Shown: positions 16,559-22,786 of the stretch, piece after piece
Position numbering within the stretch: position 1 is the stretch's first letter
Layout: the number at the start of each line of letters is the position of its first letter
Source: Candidatus Zipacnadia bacterium
Lineage (GTDB): Bacteria > Armatimonadota > Zipacnadia > Zipacnadales > UBA5352
Direction of reading: 5' to 3'
Length of the DNA: 49,140 nucleotides
Assembly: GCA_029820295.1 (NCBI GenBank)
Contig: JALGVA010000028.1
Span: 1-49,140, forward strand
The notes under the pieces: generated by a model
The model's database searches: none
Seen by the model: only the letters and a program-made list of their open reading frames with translations
What the model was told of the DNA's origin: nothing
Made by a program: the position numbers and the translations under genes

Positions 16559-16600
16559 CGGCGTGATTTCGGCCACGTTTGCCGGTAAGGTGGAATTACT

Positions 16601-17395
16601 GTGGCAGTGGTCTACTGCAATCGATGCGGCTGCGAGAACGAGTCCACACGCGGTGCGTGCCTCCGATGCTTCAACTTCATCGAAACGCCTGAGGGGACCC
16701 TGTCCTGCGCCAACTGCGGCGCCGGCAACGTCGCCGACGCGCTCTACTGCGCGGCGTGCGGCCAGCCGGTAGCCGATGTGCCGCCGGCGGTGGCGTGCTC
16801 CCTGGAGACGGCCATCAATCTGGTCCTGGGCGGCGAGTCGGACATCGGCCCGGCTGAGGAGGAGTATGCTGAGGACGAGATCGCTCCGCCGGGCGTGCCC
16901 GAGCTGGACTTCGAGGAGGAGGCGGAGCCCGAGGAGGCCGCGCCGCCGCCTCCCGCCGAATCTGCGGCGGAGGAGGTTGCGCCGGCACCGCCTCCCGCCG
17001 AATCTGCGGCGGAGGAGGTTGCGCCGGCACCGCCTCCCGCAATCGAGGTCGAAGAGGCAGCTCCACCGCCTCCACCGCCCTCTTTCGAGGAGATAGCAGT
17101 CGAGGAGCCGCAGGAGCCCGAAGAGGAGCTGTTCGAGCCGGCCGCGGAGGAGCCTGATTTCGCTCCCCCCCCGCCCCCCCCCGCCCCCGAGGAGATCTCG
17201 GCCGAAGGTCTGCTTGATGAGTCAGAGGCCGAAGTAGCCTTCGAGCCGCCGGGGGAGGAGGCCGAGCCCGAGCCGGCCGAGGTCAGCTTCGAGGCGCCCG
17301 CGGAGCAGCCGGCCGAGGAGGCCGAGGAGGGCGAGAAGAAGGAAAAGGACCTCGGCGGCTGGGTCATCGACTTCGGCGACAGTGAAGACGAGTAG
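16601..17395 (+). CDS. Double zinc-ribbon protein with Pro/Glu/Ala-rich tail
   Basis: 264 residues from GTG 16601 (AAGGTGGA 6 bases upstream). Two CxxC pairs form zinc ribbon 1 (C6, C9, C20, C23) and two more form ribbon 2 (C36, C39, C50, C53). Residues about 75-245 are an acidic, proline-rich, low-complexity tail, probably unstructured, ending in KDLGGWVIDFGDSEDE, a conserved-looking hydrophobic peptide that could be a docking site (inference). A 42-bp exact duplication encodes two copies of ESAAEEVAPAPPPA. It lies directly behind a strong promoter and 18 bp before yggS, so it probably leads the division-linked operon. Function unknown; a scaffold or adaptor is plausible. Confidence 0.8.
   Translation: MAVVYCNRCGCENESTRGACLRCFNFIETPEGTLSCANCGAGNVADALYCAACGQPVADVPPAVACSLETAINLVLGGESDIGPAEEEYAEDEIAPPGVPELDFEEEAEPEEAAPPPPAESAAEEVAPAPPPAESAAEEVAPAPPPAIEVEEAAPPPPPPSFEEIAVEEPQEPEEELFEPAAEEPDFAPPPPPPAPEEISAEGLLDESEAEVAFEPPGEEAEPEPAEVSFEAPAEQPAEEAEEGEKKEKDLGGWVIDFGDSEDE
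16946..17029 (+). repeat. Exact 42-bp tandem duplication inside the zinc-ribbon gene
   Basis: Two identical 42-bp units, 16946-16987 and 16988-17029, and the first 11 bases of a third unit. The 14-residue translation keeps frame. Perfect identity suggests a recent slippage event and possible length variation between strains. Confidence 0.85.
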
Positions 17396-17413
17396 CCTGA
17401 GAGCGGCCTGACG

Positions 17414-18112
17414 TTGCCATACGGGGAGATCGCGGACAACCTGCGCCGCGTGCAGGATGAGATCGCGGCGGCGGCCGGGCGCGCCGGGCGCGATCCGGGC
17501 GAGGTCACGCTTGTCGTGGTGACCAAGACGCGCGGCCTCGACGAGGTGCGTGCGGCGGTCGCCGCGGGCGCGACCGACCTGGGCGAGAACTACGTCCAGG
17601 AAATGGAGGCCAAGGCCGAGGCGCTGGCGGGCGAGGATGTGCGCTGGCACGCCATCGGCCACCTGCAGACGAACAAGGTGCGCAAGATCGCGCCCTTTGT
17701 GACCCTGGTCCACTCAGTGGACAGCGTGCGCGTGGCGCGGGAGTTGGACACAAGGGCATCGGCCGCGGGGCGCCGGGTGCCCTTCCTGCTGCAGGTGAAC
17801 GTGAGCGGGGAGGACAGCAAGTTCGGCGTCGGCGTGGATGATGCCGAGGCGCTGGCCGTGGAGGTGTGCGGCCTTGAGGCCGCGCGTCTCGTGGGCCTGA
17901 TGACGATGCCACCTTACGTCGAGGATCCGGAGGCCAACCGACCACACTTCCAGCGGCTGCGAGAGGTGCGCGAGCGGCTGGTGGCGGCCGGGGTTGCCGA
18001 GGCCGACCTGCGGCATCTGTCGATGGGCATGAGCGGCGACTTCGGGGTGGCGGTCGAGGAGGGAGCGACGCTGGTGCGCGTGGGCACCGCGATCTTCGGG
18101 GCGCGCGACTGA
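17414..18112 (+). CDS. yggS: YggS/PLPBP family pyridoxal-phosphate homeostasis protein
   Basis: 232 residues. The only plausible start is TTG 17414, 18 bp after the previous stop, which suggests translational coupling; a clear ribosome binding site is absent. Pyridoxal-phosphate lysine K38 in VVVTKTRGL, then GENYVQEMEAK, WHAIGHLQTNK, VNVSGEDSKFG and LSMGMSGDF are all diagnostic. The protein binds PLP without known catalysis and buffers the cofactor. Its position just before sepF is conserved in many Gram-positive-side bacteria. Confidence 0.93.
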   Translation: MPYGEIADNLRRVQDEIAAAAGRAGRDPGEVTLVVVTKTRGLDEVRAAVAAGATDLGENYVQEMEAKAEALAGEDVRWHAIGHLQTNKVRKIAPFVTLVHSVDSVRVARELDTRASAAGRRVPFLLQVNVSGEDSKFGVGVDDAEALAVEVCGLEAARLVGLMTMPPYVEDPEANRPHFQRLREVRERLVAAGVAEADLRHLSMGMSGDFGVAVEEGATLVRVGTAIFGARD

Positions 18113-18125
18113 ATACAACTGGATC

Positions 18126-18153
18126 GCTCCGCCACCCGCCACGCGGGCGGAGC
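18126..18153 (+). other. Hairpin between yggS and sepF
   Basis: GCTCCGCC and GGCGGAGC form an 8-bp stem in the 97-bp gap. It could be a partial terminator or an mRNA processing/stability element setting sepF levels. Confidence 0.4.
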
Positions 18154-18209
18154 AACGACATCGCATAGCAGCAGTCACAGCAGTCTTCGCAGCAACACTG
18201 GAGGGATGC

Positions 18210-18683
18210 ATGATGTCGAACCGCCTTGTGGCAGCGGCCCTGGAGTTCTTCGGATTCAGCGACGGCCTCAACGGGGACGGGCTGGACTTCGAGGACGATA
18301 TCGAGGGCTTTGCTCCGGTGGACGACGACCCCTCGGGCGTCTACCCTCTGCGCAACGATCGCACCGAGTTCAGCGGCATGGCGATCATCCGCGCCCGACC
18401 ACAGACCATCGAGGAAGCGCCGCAGGTCGCCGAGCAGATCAAGAGCCAACTGCCCGTGATCGTCAACCTGGAGGAAGTGCCCGAGTCCGAGGCGCGACGG
18501 ATCGTGGACTTCCTCGGCGGTGTGGTCTACGGGCTCAACGGCGTGATGAAGAAGGTCGCGCGCTCGGTCTTCATCTGCTCACCGTTCGATGTTCCCGTCG
18601 AGCAGCTCTCCATCTCCTCGGGGCGCACGCGCGGCCCGCACGAGGATGATGAGAGCGCCGACGTGCGCAGCAAGCCCTTCTGA
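18210..18683 (+). CDS. sepF: Cell division protein SepF
   Basis: 157 residues; ATG 18210 or 18213, with GGAGGG at 18200-18205 (the second ATG has better spacing). An amphipathic N-terminal segment (RLVAAALEFFGF) matches the membrane-targeting helix. After an acidic linker comes the SepF core: IIRARPQTIEEAPQVAEQIK, LPVIVNLEEV, RRIVDFLGGVVYGLNG and VFICSP. SepF anchors FtsZ filaments to the membrane in lineages lacking FtsA or with both. ftsZ is not in the window. It is flanked by yggS and proC as usual. Confidence 0.93.
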   Translation: MMSNRLVAAALEFFGFSDGLNGDGLDFEDDIEGFAPVDDDPSGVYPLRNDRTEFSGMAIIRARPQTIEEAPQVAEQIKSQLPVIVNLEEVPESEARRIVDFLGGVVYGLNGVMKKVARSVFICSPFDVPVEQLSISSGRTRGPHEDDESADVRSKPF

Positions 18684-18712
18684 CGGCCGCGACGCGCGGG
18701 CGGGAGACTGAG

Positions 18713-19531
18713 ATGAGCGAGCGCGCCATGCGCTACCGGCTCGGAGTCATCGGCACCGGCGTGATGGGCAGAGCGCTGCTCAACGCCGCCCTGCGCGCGG
18801 GCGTGCTCGAGGCCGCGCAGGTGATCGCCTCCGATATCAGCGCCGCCTGTCGGCGCGAGGTCGAGGCGTTCGGGTGCGTCGCCACCGACGACAACCGCGA
18901 GGTGGTCGAGAACGCCGAGCGCATCCTGGTGGCGGTCAAGCCCCAGGTCATCGCCACGGTGATGGGCGACCTGCGCGAGGCCTTCCACGACCGCCAGCTC
19001 GTGATCTCGATCGCCGCCGGCGTGACGCTGGCGGCGCTGCGCGACGCCGTGGGGCCGGCGCCGGCGTTGGTGCGCGTGATGCCGAACCTGTGCTGCACGG
19101 TGGGCGAGGCCGCGTCGGCGTGGTCGCCGGACGTGCGCGTGAGCGACGCCGACCGACAGTTCGTGCACGATCTGCTGGCCGCGGCGGGCGAGGTCGTCGA
19201 GGTCGAGGAGAAGCTCATCGACGCGGTGACCGGCCTGTCGGGCAGCGGCCCGGCCTTCGCCGCGATCTTCATCGAAGCGCTCGCCGACGGCGGCGTGAAG
19301 GCGGGGCTGCCGCGCGCCCAGGCCCTGCGCCTCGCGGCGCAGACGGCGCTGGGGGCGGGGCGCTGGGTGCTGGACCACGACGCCTCCCCGGCGGAGCTGA
19401 AGGACCTGGTGTCCTCGCCCGGCGGTACCACCATCGCCGGCGTCGCCGCGCTGGAAGCCCGGGGCTTCCGCGCCGCGGTCATCGAGGCCGTGGTGGCGGC
19501 CGCCGAACGCGCTCGCGAACTGGGAGACTGA
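18713..19531 (+). CDS. proC: Pyrroline-5-carboxylate reductase
   Basis: 272 residues, normal length. ATG 18713 with GGGAG upstream. Catalyses the last step of proline synthesis (NADPH-dependent). Rossmann motif GVIGTGVMG at 11-19; ILVAVKPQVI; RVMPNLCC; and the C-terminal helical domain with GLSGSGPAF and SPGGTTIAG, the ProC signature. Its stop codon lies inside a perfect 22-bp palindrome that separates it from yggT. Confidence 0.95.
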   Translation: MSERAMRYRLGVIGTGVMGRALLNAALRAGVLEAAQVIASDISAACRREVEAFGCVATDDNREVVENAERILVAVKPQVIATVMGDLREAFHDRQLVISIAAGVTLAALRDAVGPAPALVRVMPNLCCTVGEAASAWSPDVRVSDADRQFVHDLLAAAGEVVEVEEKLIDAVTGLSGSGPAFAAIFIEALADGGVKAGLPRAQALRLAAQTALGAGRWVLDHDASPAELKDLVSSPGGTTIAGVAALEARGFRAAVIEAVVAAAERARELGD

Positions 19532-19547
19532 CCGGCGCCGGTCAGTC
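19526..19547. promoter_or_regulatory. Perfect 22-bp palindrome at the proC-yggT junction
   Basis: The half-site GACTGACCGGC is followed immediately by its exact reverse complement. It overlaps the proC stop (19529-19531) and ends 10 bp before the yggT start. With no loop it is better as a DNA dyad (operator) than as an RNA hairpin, although a folded form would sequester sequence near the yggT ribosome binding site. Confidence 0.7.
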
Positions 19548-19557
19548 AAGGTGCAGT

Positions 19558-19845
19558 GTGTCACCGAGAGACCTCATCCTGATCGTTCAGCTCATCAGCT
19601 ACGCCCTCTACGTGCTGGTGCTGATCCGGGTGATCTTCAGCTGGCTGCGGCCGCGGCGGCTGCACCCGCTCCTGGTGCGCATCGAGCGGCTGGCGTACGC
19701 GGTGACCGAGCCGCTGCTGCGGCCGATCCGGCGCCTGCTCTTCCGCTTCCAGGCGGGCTCACCCATCGATTTCTCGCCGCTGGTGCTCTACCTGCTCATC
19801 GAGCTGGCCCAGCGGCTGCTGATCCGCGCCATCCTGGCCGTGTGA
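19558..19845 (+). CDS. yggT: YggT family membrane protein
   Basis: 95 residues from GTG 19558 (AAGG 5 bases upstream). Two hydrophobic segments: residues about 6-27 (LILIVQLISYALYVLVLIRVIF) and about 72-93. The family signature between them is present (WLRP, ERLAYAVTEPLLRPIRRLL, DFSPLVLYLLIELAQRLL). YggT proteins are small integral membrane proteins linked to division or osmotic homeostasis, usually encoded near sepF or proC as here. Confidence 0.88.
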   Translation: MSPRDLILIVQLISYALYVLVLIRVIFSWLRPRRLHPLLVRIERLAYAVTEPLLRPIRRLLFRFQAGSPIDFSPLVLYLLIELAQRLLIRAILAV

Positions 19846-19885
19846 CGCGCCGGGCGTGCGCCCGGCGCCACTGGAGATTCCCTGC

Positions 19886-21325
19886 GTGTCGTATCATCCC
19901 GCGCTCGGCGACATCCGGCAGCAGCTTCCCCGCGTTGCGGTCATCGCCGCCCTGCTCGCCGCCGCGGTGACGCTCATCAGCCTCGACACGCGCCGCGTCG
20001 CCCTGCCCTCCGAACGTTGGTACCGTCTGTCACGCCAGCAGGTCATGGAGGCCGACCTCACCTGGCGCCTCGGCGACGCCATCGACCGCGTCGCCGGCGA
20101 GGTGCCGCTGGTCGCCGACGACACCGGGCGGGAGCTGCGCGAGCACGCCGTCGCCATCTGGGAGCGGCGCACGCTCTCGGGCCGGCCCAGCCCGGCGGCG
20201 GCCTGGCGCCTGGGCGTGGTCTACGGTCATCGCGGCTACGACGAGCACGCCGCCGACATGTTCACCCTCGCCGCCAGCCTCGACGAAGCCGACAGCGACT
20301 GGTACCACGCGCTGCTTGAGGTCTACACCCGCCCCGACATCCCTCCCACCGAGCTGCGCGCGAAGACCCGGGCCGTCGCCGAGCGCGAGGGCCCGCTGGT
20401 GGACGTGGCGCTGGCGGACTGCTACAGCCGGCTCGATGACCAGGCCGCGCTGGCGGCCCTCGAGGCGCGCCGGCAGAGCCGGGCGCTGCGCTTCCTCGGC
20501 GGCATCATGGCGCTGGCGGCGCTCGGGCTGGTGCTGGTCGTGACGGGCGTGGTGACCATCGTGGTCCTGATCCTGCGCCGGGGCATGTCGGTGCCGCGGC
20601 CGCTGGCGCGCCCGCCCTTCATGGTGCCGTGGAGATTGCTGGACGTGGCCGAGGCGATCGCGGTGCTGCTGTTCGCCATGGTGCTGGGCGGCCTGATCGC
20701 GCCCGCGGCGGCGGGACGCGCCTTCGGCGACAGCGACTCCTCGGTGCCGCGCGCCCTGCTGCTGGCGCTGCAGTACATCGTGGTCGCGGGTGTCACTCTC
20801 GGCGTCATCTACCTGCGCGTGCGCCAGCGCAGCTCACACCCGTTGCGCACGCTGGGAGTGCGCGCGCGCCGCGTGTGGCAGCTCATCGCCGTAGGCATCG
20901 CCGGCTACTCGGTCTTCCTCACCGCGATGGTCGCGGTCGCCGCGGTCATCGGCGCGCTCTTCGGAGGCGGCATCCGCCTGGCTCAGACGGCCGAGGAGAT
21001 CGTGGGCGGCGCGCAGTCGCCCGGGGAGATCGCCATCTACTTCGTGCTGGTATGCGTGCTCGCGCCCATCGCCGAGGAGATCATCTTCCGCGGCTACGTC
21101 TACGGCGGCCTGCGCCGCTTCCTGTCGTCGCGCCAGGCCATCATCCTCGGCGCCGCGCTCTTCGCCGGCGTGCACCTCAACTCCGACGCCTTCCTCGTCA
21201 TCGCCCTGATCGGCGCGCTGCTGTGCTTCCTCTACGAGCGCACGCGCTCACTGCTGCCGGGCATGATCGCCCACGGCCTGCACAACGGCCTGGTGCTCAT
21301 GGTCATGCTGCTGCAATCGCTGTGA
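19886..21325 (+). CDS. CPBP (CAAX-type) intramembrane metalloprotease
   Basis: 479 residues from GTG 19886 (GGAG 8 bases upstream); GTG 19856 would add ten residues without a ribosome binding site. One N-terminal membrane segment, a soluble helical domain of about 160 residues (FTLAASLDEADSDWYHALLEVY looks TPR-like), then several membrane helices. CPBP motifs are intact: EEIIFRG at about 397-403, HLNSD at about 430, HGLHNG at about 463. Such proteins act as membrane proteases or as bacteriocin-immunity-type proteins. The extra N-terminal domain is larger than in most members. It sits between yggT and yggU, 3 bp before the latter. Confidence 0.87.
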   Translation: MSYHPALGDIRQQLPRVAVIAALLAAAVTLISLDTRRVALPSERWYRLSRQQVMEADLTWRLGDAIDRVAGEVPLVADDTGRELREHAVAIWERRTLSGRPSPAAAWRLGVVYGHRGYDEHAADMFTLAASLDEADSDWYHALLEVYTRPDIPPTELRAKTRAVAEREGPLVDVALADCYSRLDDQAALAALEARRQSRALRFLGGIMALAALGLVLVVTGVVTIVVLILRRGMSVPRPLARPPFMVPWRLLDVAEAIAVLLFAMVLGGLIAPAAAGRAFGDSDSSVPRALLLALQYIVVAGVTLGVIYLRVRQRSSHPLRTLGVRARRVWQLIAVGIAGYSVFLTAMVAVAAVIGALFGGGIRLAQTAEEIVGGAQSPGEIAIYFVLVCVLAPIAEEIIFRGYVYGGLRRFLSSRQAIILGAALFAGVHLNSDAFLVIALIGALLCFLYERTRSLLPGMIAHGLHNGLVLMVMLLQSL

Positions 21326-21328
21326 GGG

Positions 21329-21616
21329 ATGGCTGTGGCGGGGCCGGGCGTGAAGATCAGGGTCAAGGTCATCCCCAACGCCCCGCGCGCCGAGGTCGTG
21401 GGCTGGCGCGGCGAGGCGCTCACCATCAAGCTGACCGCCCCACCGCTGGAGGGCCGGGCCAACCGTGAGCTGTGCGGCTTCCTCGCGGGTGTGCTCGGGG
21501 TCTCCCCCGCCGACGTGACGCTCCTGCGGGGCGAGAGCGCGCGGCACAAGCTGGTGCACATCGCCGGCCTGAGCGCCGCCGAAGCCCGCGCGCGCCTCAA
21601 ACTCCACCTGTGCTAA
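21329..21616 (+). CDS. yggU: DUF167 / YggU family protein
   Basis: 95 residues, typical length. ATG 21329 comes 3 bp after the protease stop, with GAGGG overlapping that stop, so translation is coupled. KIRVKVIPNAPRAEVVGW, LTIKLTAPPLEGRANRELC and VTLLRGESARHKLVHIAG are diagnostic. The fold is known; the function is not. In many genomes it neighbours yggT and proC, as here. It ends 13 bp from the convergent secretin-like gene. Confidence 0.92.
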   Translation: MAVAGPGVKIRVKVIPNAPRAEVVGWRGEALTIKLTAPPLEGRANRELCGFLAGVLGVSPADVTLLRGESARHKLVHIAGLSAAEARARLKLHLC

Positions 21617-21629
21617 CGCGCCGCCCGCG

Positions 21630-22679
21630 CTACCGCTGCATCGTCCGGATGATCCTCGGCGTGACACTGATGACCGAGCTGCGGTCGCTGCGCATCTCGC
21701 CGACGGACAGCGGGAAGCTGCGGCTCAGCTCATCGGCGCGCCGGTCGAGGCCGCCGATGATCAGCGACTGCCCGTCGGGCACGCGCACCGTGGTCTCCAC
21801 GAGCGCGCGCTGAATGACCTCACCGGCGCCGACCTGCGCGGCCGGGCCGACGACCTCCGACAGCATCGGCCGCAGCACCATGGTCACAGTGTCATCGTTG
21901 TTCACGGTGGGCAGCACCCAGAAGGTCACGCCGGCGAAGATCGCCTCGGTCCAGTACTCCACAGTGCGCCGACCCCACGGGTCGTAGTACACCTGGCTGC
22001 GGATCTGCGGCCTGACCTCCCCCACCGAGATGGCCATCGGCTGCCCGCTCATGCCGGTCACATTCGTGGCGGTCAGGCTGCGCCCGCGGGCGCGGCCGCT
22101 CTCGTAGCCGAGCAGGCCGCGCAGGTTGCCGACCGCGAAGCCCAGCGCGGGCGCCGGCGTCTCCCCGGCCGAGACCTCCGCCCCCCATCCCCACGCGCGC
22201 AGCGACGGATCGATCTCCCGCGCCTGCGACGTGCTCACGCCGTCCATCGCCAGCTCCACGTTGACCATCGGCGTGGGCACATCGAGCATGGCGATGATCT
22301 CGCGTAGCTCGTCGATGGCGTCGCGCTCCCCGCGTACCGCCAGTGCGTTGCGGTTGGGCGCGGCCATGGGCGGCTCCAGGCCCTCGGGCAGCAGCCCGGA
22401 CAGGTCGCCGACGCCGCTGGCGACCGCGCCCGCGCGGCTGACCACGAGCGGATCGACCGGGCCGGTGCGCCCGCGGGTCTGCTCCGCGGCGTAGTGCATG
22501 GCATCGACGGCGAAGTCCGTGGCCTCGGCCTCGAGGGTGTCGGCCACCGACGCGCCGCCGCCCGCCAGCGCGGCCGCGAACTCCGGGGCGCTGAGGTGCA
22601 GCAGGTCGATGATCTCGAGCGTCTCGGCGTGGCAGGTGGCCCCTGCGACGGCCAGCACCGCGATCAATACGTGTCTCAT
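21630..22679 (-). CDS. Short secretin-like (GspD-related) exported protein
   Basis: 349 residues. ATG 22679 (GGGAG upstream) is followed by a signal peptide (MRHVLIAVLAVAGATCHA); the longer frame to 22787 overlaps the divergent gene. A secretin N-domain-like stretch (APNRNALAVRGERDAIDELREIIAML, about 145-170) is followed by a secretin C-terminal domain: VRVPDGQSLIIGGLDRR and VISVTPRIIR. Full secretins exceed 500 residues and have three to four N-domains, so this is a reduced form or a secretin-domain relative. No other type II secretion or type IV pilus genes are nearby. Confidence 0.75.
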   Translation of the reverse strand: MRHVLIAVLAVAGATCHAETLEIIDLLHLSAPEFAAALAGGGASVADTLEAEATDFAVDAMHYAAEQTRGRTGPVDPLVVSRAGAVASGVGDLSGLLPEGLEPPMAAPNRNALAVRGERDAIDELREIIAMLDVPTPMVNVELAMDGVSTSQAREIDPSLRAWGWGAEVSAGETPAPALGFAVGNLRGLLGYESGRARGRSLTATNVTGMSGQPMAISVGEVRPQIRSQVYYDPWGRRTVEYWTEAIFAGVTFWVLPTVNNDDTVTMVLRPMLSEVVGPAAQVGAGEVIQRALVETTVRVPDGQSLIIGGLDRRADELSRSFPLSVGEMRSDRSSVISVTPRIIRTMQR

Positions 22680-22786
22680 GGCATGACTCCCATGATGGCA
22701 TGCGCGGGGCGCGACAGGGATGGGGCTCGCGCCGGCGAAACATCCATCCGCGATTCGCTGCATCCGGCCGTGGAGGTTACCGGACA

